The translations under genes and the position numbers were made by a program. Positions 6,756 through 12,703 of a stretch of DNA of 12,703 bases are shown in pieces (the first letter of the stretch is position 1; the number at the start of each line of letters is the position of its first letter). The notes beneath the pieces are model-generated. The model was given only the letters and a program-made list of their open reading frames with translations, had not been told where the DNA came from and did no database searches. The stretch is from Defluviicoccus vanus (GTDB lineage: Bacteria; Pseudomonadota; Alphaproteobacteria; Rhodospirillales; Defluviicoccaceae), in contig NZ_CP053923.1 of assembly GCF_014672695.1 (NCBI RefSeq), positions 2,472,219 to 2,484,921 on the forward strand. Direction: 5' to 3'.

Positions 6756-7205
6756 TTACGCTGGTCGGGCTGGCCTTGCGCGCGGGCGGTGGTGCAGGCG
6801 ATGCCGATGGCGTGGGTGAAGATGGGGTGAACCGACGGCGACGGCAACCGTGACCACGGTTTCCTCCACCGTCCAGATGGCGGGACCGATGCGGCAACCG
6901 TTGCCTCGCACTTCGGCCGGGCTGAAACCCGGCTGTTCGATCGTGCGCCGATAGCCGCGGCAGGGCTTGTTGGGCTCCGCATAGGTGGCAGCCTCGAGGA
7001 TGATGGTGCCGCTGTGGCCGGTTTGCGCGTTGGTCCAGGGAATGGCGCCGCCGCTGCGCTCCCGTTCCAGCGCCTGATTGACCGCAAAGCCAACAATAGG
7101 CGCATCGCGGCTGTCGCCGGCTACCGCTGCCACGCCTGAGGCCGCGCCGCAGACGCAACAAAGGACCGTCAGCGTCAGGGTTCCCAGGGTGCGAGGCGTA
7201 ACCAA
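6756..7205 (-). CDS. Secreted 17-kDa-surface-antigen-like protein (RT0821/Lpp0805 type)
   Basis: Small exported protein of unknown biochemical role. From the TTG at 7205 it is 149 aa: a hydrophobic signal segment (7-30, rich in Cys, LTVLCCVCGAASGVAAVAG), then the family's pattern ALERERSGGAIPWTNAQTG, SGTIILEAATY, CRGY (82-85), and GNGCRIGPAIWTVEE ending near residue 115. This is the W-N-x-x-SG / Y / C-R-x-Y / G-x-x-CR-x-x-W pattern of alphaproteobacterial surface antigens. TTG 7205 is chosen because GAGGG sits 6 nt upstream and it places the signal peptide at the N-terminus. ATG 7307 would add a 34-residue non-hydrophobic leader. The last 30 or so residues (GSPHLHPRHRH and on) look like out-of-frame sequence. 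The +1 alternative frame gives a Pro/Ser/Thr-rich tail ending at 6625, so another lost base near 6830-6850 is possible. It sits 112 nt upstream of the kinase start and may be the operon's first gene. A lipobox is not clear. Confidence 0.72.
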   Translation of the reverse strand: MVTPRTLGTLTLTVLCCVCGAASGVAAVAGDSRDAPIVGFAVNQALERERSGGAIPWTNAQTGHSGTIILEAATYAEPNKPCRGYRRTIEQPGFSPAEVRGNGCRIGPAIWTVEETVVTVAVAVGSPHLHPRHRHRLHHRPRARPARPA

Positions 7206-7531
7206 AGGCCGCCCTCGCAAGCCGCGGCTTGGAAGTGCAACTTGATCGGCAATGGCAGCGTCGGTCGGGCCGACGAATGCGCCAACTTTATCGGCAACGT
7301 GGAACATTGTTTCCCGCGATCGAGGCGTCAAGTGCGTGGTTACTTATCGCCCCATTCGTCACCACGATACGCCATCAGCGTAGCATAATCTTGGTGGAGA
7401 TTGTGGCTGCACTATGTATGCAGGAGTGAGGCGCGTGTTCCGTGCAAGGCGCTTCCATAGAAGGCGTTTTGCCGGCTGTGGTGCTCGATCACTGCCAACC
7501 CGACCATGCCAACCCCGAGGATGAAAGCATC
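7206..7531. promoter_or_regulatory. Divergent upstream region between surface-antigen-like gene and slyB-like gene
   Basis: This 326-nt stretch separates two genes read in opposite directions and so should hold both promoters. For the minus strand a TTGACG (7331-7326) could be a -35, but the -10 at the right distance (about CAATGT, 7309-7304) is poor. If it is used, transcription would start downstream of ATG 7307 and favour the TTG 7205 start. For the plus strand TTGGTG (7391-7396) with TATGTA (7413-7418, 16-nt spacer) is the best weak pair. No operator palindrome or riboswitch was recognised. Open frames here (for example upstream extensions from 7442 or 7307) look like read-through, not extra genes. 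Confidence 0.35.
7517..7521 (+). promoter_or_regulatory. Ribosome binding site that decides the lipoprotein start
   Basis: GAGGA lies 10 nt upstream of the GTG at 7532. Starting there puts a positively charged n-region, hydrophobic core and lipobox at the N-terminus. The upstream ATG-type start at 7442 would add 30 residues with no signal character. Confidence 0.55.
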
Positions 7532-8431
7532 GTGCTGAACCGTTACGTCTGCACCCTCGTCGCAGGTCTTATCGTCGCCGGCTGCGCTAATCCCACGTCG
7601 AGCCGTTACGAAGGCGCGGAAGTGGGGCGAACGATCGAAACATCACGTGGAACCATCGTTGCCGGGCGCGTGGTGGACATCAACGGCGAATCCAATGCCG
7701 CCGGACCTCTCGCCGGCGCCGCCATCGGTGGTGCAAGCGTCGGTCTTGGCACCCATTCCGGCTGGGCGGCCATTCTCGGTGCCGTCGTCGGTGCCGGCAT
7801 CGGCTATGCGACACAGCAGGTCGCCAACGACCGCGAAGGCATCGAGTACATCGTCGATATGGAAGACGGGCGGACGGTGACGCTGGTGCAGAACCGGGAG
7901 AAGAGTGAAGCGCCACTGCAGCCAGGTACCGTTGTGCTGGTTCAGGTGAGCGGCACGTACAGTCGGGTCATTCCGCGCACACCGCCATTGGATCGCCCCG
8001 TGACCGTGACCGGGAGCGAGCCGGCGGCCGGTGCGGCGCCGGCGACAGCGCCGGAAGCGGAAGCCGCAGGGGCAGGCGGGGACGGCGGCAGTGGCAGTGG
8101 CTGGAACGACCCTGACAAGCCAGCCACGGTGCCAACGTCTTTACCGGCGCCAGCATCCGCCAGCCCAACTACAAACCCGCAGGGGTCGCCCTCGACGCAA
8201 CCGCAGCGGCCGCCATCAACACAGACACAGACTACGGGTGAGACGACACCCCTGGTGGCGACCGGTCAGTCAACGTCATCGCCAGTGACGACGACGCCGG
8301 CCACCGAGGCCACGCAATTCACGGCGAGTGGTACGGCCGCTGGTCAGGCCACGACGAGTCGTCCGTCAGCGGCATCGTTGCGCAGCGGCACGACGACCTC
8401 CTGGGCCGTTCCGCCGCCGACGCAACAGTGA
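7532..8431 (+). CDS. SlyB/Pcp-like outer-membrane lipoprotein with glycine-zipper domain and long Pro/Ser/Thr tail
   Basis: A 299-aa lipoprotein. It has a signal peptide with lipobox IVAGC (14-18, Cys18 the lipid-modified residue). Then comes the SlyB-type N-part (YEGAEVGRTIETSRGTIVAG) and a glycine-zipper membrane segment at about 58-95 (AGPLAGAAIGGASVG and AILGAVVGAGIGYA), followed by a small beta-rich region to about 148 (IVDMEDGRTVTLVQ and VVLVQVSGTYSRV). Up to here it matches SlyB/Pcp, which are usually about 155 aa and sit in the outer membrane, where they stabilise it. The last 140 or so residues are low-complexity Ala/Gly then Pro/Ser/Thr/Gln, probably disordered and reaching into the periplasm or out of the cell. 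It is the only plus-strand gene, divergent from the kinase cluster and convergent with the L,D-transpeptidase gene (97-nt gap). The tail is unusual for this family. Confidence 0.85.
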   Translation: MLNRYVCTLVAGLIVAGCANPTSSRYEGAEVGRTIETSRGTIVAGRVVDINGESNAAGPLAGAAIGGASVGLGTHSGWAAILGAVVGAGIGYATQQVANDREGIEYIVDMEDGRTVTLVQNREKSEAPLQPGTVVLVQVSGTYSRVIPRTPPLDRPVTVTGSEPAAGAAPATAPEAEAAGAGGDGGSGSGWNDPDKPATVPTSLPAPASASPTTNPQGSPSTQPQRPPSTQTQTTGETTPLVATGQSTSSPVTTTPATEATQFTASGTAAGQATTSRPSAASLRSGTTTSWAVPPPTQQ

Positions 8432-8528
8432 AGGGCCGTCGGTTGTTTCGAAGCCGATAACAGGTGATAGCAGCGCCGGGTCGGAGCTGAGTGGGTGAAG
8501 ATCGCCGGTGGTCAGCTACGGCCGCTAT

Positions 8529-9962
8529 TCAGCGACTGGCCGTTCGCTGCGTCGTACTGGTGACCGCCGGTTTGGCAACCGGGGTCTTAGCCGGCGCGGA
8601 GGATGTCTTGGCGGTGCTGTTTTGGGCCACCGTGGACTTGGGCGTGGTGGTTTGCGAAGCGGTCGCCTTTGCTTTGGCCGGGGTTTTCTCGGCCGTTTTC
8701 GTTTTGGTTGTTTCCGGGGCCTTGGTGGCCGCCGATTTTGTCGGCGCACTTTTGCTGGCCGGCACGTTGGTCGATGTCGATGCCTGTTTGGCGCTTGCCG
8801 GCTTGCCGGTGTTGGCGGCTGTCGTCTTCGTTGCCGTGTCGGGTTTAGTGTCCGTCTTGTTCGCTGCTGCTGCGGCCGCTGCCAGGGTGAGCGGCAGGGC
8901 AACGGCAGCAAGCGCCGGTTTGTCGATCGGAATCGCCGACGCGGCCGGCGTGCCCGCATGGTTCTCGCTGGTGGCGATGCGGACGGGGTAGCCCTGGCGG
9001 TCGCTCAGCGCCTTTTCCACCGCTGGCCAGTCGATTCGGTCCATATCGGGCCCGGCAAGGGTCAGGATTCGGTCACTCCACTCGGCAAGCGGCAACGGCT
9101 CGGCAGGCGCCGGCGCCTTGCTCGTCTCCTCCATCACATCGATCTGGTGCGAGGACGGCTGTACTTCGATGTAAAGGTCGCCATCCATGCGACCGATCTT
9201 GACCGGCTGATCGACGACAGTGACCTGGGTGCCGATCGGCACCCGGGAGAACAGCCATTCGATGTTCTCCGGATACATGCGGATGCAACCGCGGCTGGCG
9301 CGTCGGCCGATGCCCCAGGGAATATTGGTGCCGTGGATGAGGTAGCTATGCCAGCCGAGGTACATGGCGTAATCACCGAGCGGGTTGTCGTCGCCCGGCG
9401 GAATCACGCTCGGCAACTCCGGATGATCGGCGATCTCCGAAGGGGTCAGGTACCAGCTTGGCTTTTCCTTCTTGCGGACGACGGTGGTGCTGCCATGTGG
9501 TGTCAGATAGCCGTCGCGACCAACACCGATAGGGAACGACAGTGGTTTCGCCGGGTCGCCATAATAATACATCCGCAATTCAGCGGTGTTGATGACGATG
9601 CCCTTCTTCGGCGCGTCAGGCAGCAGATGCGCTGTGGGCAGCAGCAGATTCACGTCGGCACCGGGCAGCCAAGCGTCGACGCCGGGATTGGCCGCCATCA
9701 GCTCGATGGCACCGAGACGGGAGTCGCGGGCGATGTCGAGCAGGGTATCGTTATAGTGCGTCTTATACGTGTGCATCTGGCCGAGCATGTCACCGTTCAG
9801 CTGTGCGCGAGCGCCCACAGGAGCGATGCACAACGCCAGCGCGAGTCCGGCGGCAAGAACGAGGGGACGGGCGACGAAGCGGCCTGTCCGACGGGCGGAG
9901 GTGCTGCGGACTGGTTGCCCAGTCACGGCTTGGTGGGTCAAGCGGCGAAGCAAGTTGATCAT
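8529..9962 (-). CDS. L,D-transpeptidase (YkuD family) with LysM-like region and Lys/Ala/Thr-rich tail
   Basis: Periplasmic enzyme that makes 3-3 peptidoglycan cross-links or attaches proteins to peptidoglycan, by a Cys nucleophile. The 477 aa hold a long basic leader and a signal peptide (to about 53, GARAQ cleavage site). Residues 62-108 are a LysM-like peptidoglycan-binding stretch (YNDTLLDIARDSRLGAIELM, NPGVDAWLPG). Residues 120-253 are the YkuD catalytic domain with HGTN (210-213) and SRGCIRMYP (223-231), Cys226 being the nucleophile. A linker of unknown function follows (to about 350), and then a tail of about 120 residues made of Ala, Lys, Thr, Ser and Pro. The architecture is that of ErfK/YbiS-type enzymes, which are usually about 300-330 aa, so the tail is extra. 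The ATG at 9962 has AGGA 11 nt upstream and lies 15 nt after the stop of the penicillin-binding protein, so the two cell-wall enzymes are probably co-transcribed. Confidence 0.92.
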   Translation of the reverse strand: MINLLRRLTHQAVTGQPVRSTSARRTGRFVARPLVLAAGLALALCIAPVGARAQLNGDMLGQMHTYKTHYNDTLLDIARDSRLGAIELMAANPGVDAWLPGADVNLLLPTAHLLPDAPKKGIVINTAELRMYYYGDPAKPLSFPIGVGRDGYLTPHGSTTVVRKKEKPSWYLTPSEIADHPELPSVIPPGDDNPLGDYAMYLGWHSYLIHGTNIPWGIGRRASRGCIRMYPENIEWLFSRVPIGTQVTVVDQPVKIGRMDGDLYIEVQPSSHQIDVMEETSKAPAPAEPLPLAEWSDRILTLAGPDMDRIDWPAVEKALSDRQGYPVRIATSENHAGTPAASAIPIDKPALAAVALPLTLAAAAAAANKTDTKPDTATKTTAANTGKPASAKQASTSTNVPASKSAPTKSAATKAPETTKTKTAEKTPAKAKATASQTTTPKSTVAQNSTAKTSSAPAKTPVAKPAVTSTTQRTASR

Positions 9963-9977
9963 CGTCCAGACGGTCCT

Positions 9978-12703
9978 CTATGGCCCGATAGCGCTCTGCC
10001 CGGTGCGTCCCTTGGCTGATGCCACCACGGTCGACGGCACATCGGCCGGGACCTGTGGCTCGTTGATCATCGGTTGCAGCGCTGGGGCCAGCGACTTCAG
10101 AACCTGCACCGGCAGGGCGCTGGTAAACCGATAACCATATGCATTTGGTCCTGGTACATGCGCGGTTATCACACCGAAGAAGCGATCGCCAATGAAAAAG
10201 GTGAAGGCGGCACTGCGGCTGACTTCCTTCAGCTTGGCGCCGGCGGTACCCGGTCCGTAGCGATCGGCGAGTTCGTCACCGGTGCCGGTCTTACCGCCAG
10301 CCGGTAAGGGCTTGCCCGCAGCATCCTTGAACGTTCCGGCCAGTCGCTTCGCCGTGCCATTCGCAACAACCTCTGTCAGGGCTCGCCGCACCGCAACGGC
10401 GACCTCGCGCGGCAGGATCTGCTCGCCACCGGCAGGAAGTCCCATGTGCGTTTCATATGGGGTGCCCTCGGCGAAATGCAGTTGGGTAACCCGCGCCGTC
10501 GGTTGGCGGACACCATCGTTGACGATGATACCCATCAGTTCCGCCAACGCTGCCGGCCGGTCGGCCGAGGTGCCGATGGCGGTCGCCAGCGATGGGACCA
10601 GACTAGGGAACGGATATCCCAAACGCGCCCACGCCTGATGCAACTGCTCGAAGGCTTCCTCTTCGAGAATGATGCGGATGCGGCTATCGGCGGCACCCTT
10701 GCGTTTTGACTTGAACAGCCACTGGTAGACTTCCTGCCGCGTATCCGCGCTGGCGTCGATCATATCCCGGCGACGTCCACCGGGATGAGACTGCAGGTAA
10801 TTGACCAGCCACAGCTCCAGAGGATGAATGCGGGAAATATAGCCGCGGTCGTGCAGATTGAATTTCTCCGGTCCATAGCCGGCGTACAATTCGGCGAGAT
10901 CGTTGCTGTCGAGCGACGACGATGCGTGGGCGTGCATGAAGGTGGCAAACTCTGCCAAGCCGGCCTCCGGACGCACCGAGCGGAAGACGGTGGCGAGCCG
11001 GTGCGGCGCCGGCGGCGTCCGCGCCGCCACCGTCTGCAGCGCCTCATCAGGCGAAAGTTTGGCGTAGCGGCGCCAGAACTGGTTGAGGAAAGTTTGCCCT
11101 TCCATATCGGCGAACCGAGCCAGATATTCCTGACGCGCCGGGTGTGTGGGATCACCCAGGATGTCCTGCGGTGAATCTTCGCTTCCTGCCTGATAATAAC
11201 GGATGATGTCGCGCATCATCCGGATAAACACGAGATTGACCGAGTTCCTGAGCGCGTCGGAAACGGTCATGATCCGGCTGTTGTCCGCTTTATTGAAGTT
11301 GACGAAGGTGTGCATTCCGCGCCCGGTGAAAAACGCTTCGCCGGGATTGCCGGAGTATTTACGCGCCATGGCGGCGTCAATGATCGCCTCCAGGCTCTTG
11401 TCTTTGGCATCGACAAGCCACCCGGCGGCCCAGCGGCTCAGTGGATCGGCGGACGCCTTGGCGAGCGCCACCAGGTCCTCGCGGTCGGAGTCCGCCAGCC
11501 GGTCGTGCAGTTCGGCAATGATCTCAAGATAGGTCACGAGGGTGCGGAATTTGGCGGTCGAGCCCAGGTCGAACTTACCGCCCTCATTGATATCAAGCGG
11601 TCGTTCCAGATTGTCGGCCTGCAGCCGCAGCAGATTCAGTCCCTGTGTTCGCTCGTAGAGGGTCACGCTGTATACGACACCGGCGGGATGGCCTTGCAGC
11701 AACCGTTCGCCGATCAACCCGGCTTTGGCCGCTCCGTCCATGGTTGCCAGTTCACGTAGCCGTGCGATCACCTGCTCCTGGGTGGTGCTGTCGAGGGTGG
11801 TTTCCGCCCGCAGGTCCAAACGGTCGAGGTCGTAGTATTGCGGAACTTTCAGCAGTGAGGCGATGTGGGTGCGCATGGCGTTGACTGCCTTGCGCTCGAC
11901 GAAAGAGAATTCGGCAGTGGCAGGCAACTCGTTACGGAACTTGAGCGGTGCCGCCAAAGCCAAGTCGCGAAAGTCGTCATCGATGATGCCCGCGCCTGCC
12001 AAGAGGCGGAGGTGACTGTCGGCGAGTTCCGCCAGATCGTTGCGACCCTGGATCAGATAATAGGATGGTCGCCGCTGCGCCAGCATCAGGCTGAGTGCGG
12101 ACTTGAAAACGGCGGCTGCCTGGTTCCTTTCGGCGCTATCCCGCGCCGGCGTGCCGAGCAGGCGAATCGCTTCCGCCAGTTCGATGCCATACCAGGCAAA
12201 GAGGCCGTCGCCGAGGCCGATCACTTCACCGAAGCCGGGGCGTGCCGACAGCGGCGTCGAATTGATGTAATCGAGAACGATGCGGTGGCGTGCCTCGGTG
12301 GTGTCCGGTCCGTCCTGGTACGCCCGCATGCTGGCAGAGGTTATTTGCCGCAGTTTTTCGCCTACCGAGCCGGTGCGCCCTTCCGGTGAGTGGCGATATT
12401 TCTCCAGCTGTGTTGCCAGCGTGCTGCCACCGAAGCGATGACCACCGTCGTCGATATGGCGGGTGACGATGTTGGCGGCGGCGGCGGCGAAGCGATCCCA
12501 TTCCACCGCCGGATTGCGGGTGGCCGCACCGCTATCGAGCAATTCGCGGTTTTCGACGAACAGCAAGGTGTCCACCAACAGGGGTGGAATGGCTTCGAAA
12601 TCGGCGAAAATTCGTTCAGGATAGCTGGCAGTATGGAGGATTTCGCCCCGTCGATCGAACAGCATCAGCCCGGTTTGCGGCTTTTCCGCATAGAGGGCGA
12701 AAC
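9978..12703 (-). CDS. Bifunctional transglycosylase/transpeptidase, class A PBP-like (5' end outside window)
   Basis: Builds peptidoglycan in the periplasm: glycan polymerisation (GT51) plus D,D-transpeptidation. The frame is open to the window edge (FALYAEKPQTGLMLFD precedes the first visible Met at 12665), so the membrane anchor and true start are outside. Counting from that Met: GT51 motifs are VENREL (37-42, catalytic Glu39) and GGSTLATQ (79-86). The transpeptidase has SxxK STAK (369-372), SVN (475-477) and KTG (792-794). The gaps SxxK-SxN (about 105) and SxN-KTG (about 317) are much longer than in E. coli PBP1a/1b, so there are large insertions in the penicillin-binding domain. The first GT51 motif lacks the usual ED-x-x-F-x-x-H-x-G form. 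The TAG at 9980-9978 is 15 nt before the L,D-transpeptidase start. The family is clear; a specific name (mrcA or pbpC) is not justified. Confidence 0.9.
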   Translation of the reverse strand, partial: FALYAEKPQTGLMLFDRRGEILHTASYPERIFADFEAIPPLLVDTLLFVENRELLDSGAATRNPAVEWDRFAAAAANIVTRHIDDGGHRFGGSTLATQLEKYRHSPEGRTGSVGEKLRQITSASMRAYQDGPDTTEARHRIVLDYINSTPLSARPGFGEVIGLGDGLFAWYGIELAEAIRLLGTPARDSAERNQAAAVFKSALSLMLAQRRPSYYLIQGRNDLAELADSHLRLLAGAGIIDDDFRDLALAAPLKFRNELPATAEFSFVERKAVNAMRTHIASLLKVPQYYDLDRLDLRAETTLDSTTQEQVIARLRELATMDGAAKAGLIGERLLQGHPAGVVYSVTLYERTQGLNLLRLQADNLERPLDINEGGKFDLGSTAKFRTLVTYLEIIAELHDRLADSDREDLVALAKASADPLSRWAAGWLVDAKDKSLEAIIDAAMARKYSGNPGEAFFTGRGMHTFVNFNKADNSRIMTVSDALRNSVNLVFIRMMRDIIRYYQAGSEDSPQDILGDPTHPARQEYLARFADMEGQTFLNQFWRRYAKLSPDEALQTVAARTPPAPHRLATVFRSVRPEAGLAEFATFMHAHASSSLDSNDLAELYAGYGPEKFNLHDRGYISRIHPLELWLVNYLQSHPGGRRRDMIDASADTRQEVYQWLFKSKRKGAADSRIRIILEEEAFEQLHQAWARLGYPFPSLVPSLATAIGTSADRPAALAELMGIIVNDGVRQPTARVTQLHFAEGTPYETHMGLPAGGEQILPREVAVAVRRALTEVVANGTAKRLAGTFKDAAGKPLPAGGKTGTGDELADRYGPGTAGAKLKEVSRSAAFTFFIGDRFFGVITAHVPGPNAYGYRFTSALPVQVLKSLAPALQPMINEPQVPADVPSTVVASAKGRTGQSAIGP

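Noticed and set aside
6644..7105. N-terminal extension of the kinase to 7105
   Set aside because: The extra 150 or so residues have no kinase or signal features and overlap, in another frame, a recognisable surface-antigen-like gene.
8444..8464. Terminator between the convergent lipoprotein and L,D-transpeptidase genes
   Set aside because: Only a weak six-pair stem (TCGGTT with AGCCGA) with no U-tract.
8508..10019. Long plus-strand open frame (503 codons) opposite the L,D-transpeptidase gene
   Set aside because: Its translation is Arg/Gly-rich with no domain. It is the antisense shadow of a gene with clear catalytic motifs and high GC at third positions.
1..12703. CRISPR arrays, tRNA genes, insertion sequences or long direct repeats
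   Set aside because: No regularly spaced repeats, cloverleaf-like sequence, transposase reading frame or flanking inverted repeats were found by eye. A dedicated search would be more sensitive.

Overview
The window looks like part of a high-GC Gram-negative chromosome, probably an alphaproteobacterium. The evidence is high GC at third codon positions, a SlyB-type outer-membrane lipoprotein, a 17-kDa-surface-antigen-like secreted protein, a YkuD L,D-transpeptidase and a class A penicillin-binding protein. The genus cannot be named from the sequence. All recognisable genes except the SlyB-like lipoprotein lie on the minus strand. No tRNA, rRNA, CRISPR array, insertion sequence or phage gene was seen.

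Region A (1-642, minus): the 5' two thirds or so of a phosphofructokinase gene, cut by the window edge.

Region B (807-6643, minus, read from high to low coordinates): a tight six-gene cluster. The order is a transmembrane Ser/Thr kinase with an extracytoplasmic beta-helix, a short degenerate FHA protein, a MotA/TolQ/ExbB-type proton-channel protein, a membrane-anchored vWA protein, a second canonical FHA protein, and a second membrane-anchored vWA protein. Most junctions are 1-nt overlaps or gaps of 2-6 nt, so co-transcription and translational coupling are likely. Both vWA proteins carry an Asp at the mouth of their single N-terminal membrane helix, as MotB, TolR and ExbD do. A plausible reading is an ion-driven inner-membrane complex (ExbB-like stator plus vWA-tipped partners) controlled by kinase/FHA phospho-signalling. 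This is the best candidate here for an undescribed system. It resembles Zorya ZorAB and Tol/Exb motors only in its MotA/MotB-like core.

Region C (6756-7205, minus): a small secreted surface-antigen-like protein just upstream of the kinase, possibly the first gene of the same operon. Region D (7206-7531) is a divergent upstream region. Region E (7532-8431, plus) is the SlyB-like lipoprotein with a long Pro/Ser/Thr tail.

Region F (8529-12703, minus): a cell-wall pair 15 nt apart. A bifunctional penicillin-binding protein, whose start lies outside the window, is followed by an L,D-transpeptidase with a Lys/Ala/Thr/Pro-rich tail.

A second theme is data quality. Three places in region B behave as if one base were missing: near 4723-4724, 1664-1671 and 897-901. 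Restoring one base at each rebuilds continuous, family-consistent proteins. For the second vWA gene this gives almost the same length as its intact paralogue. A fourth such site is possible near 6830-6850. Conceptual gene ends given here include these corrections.
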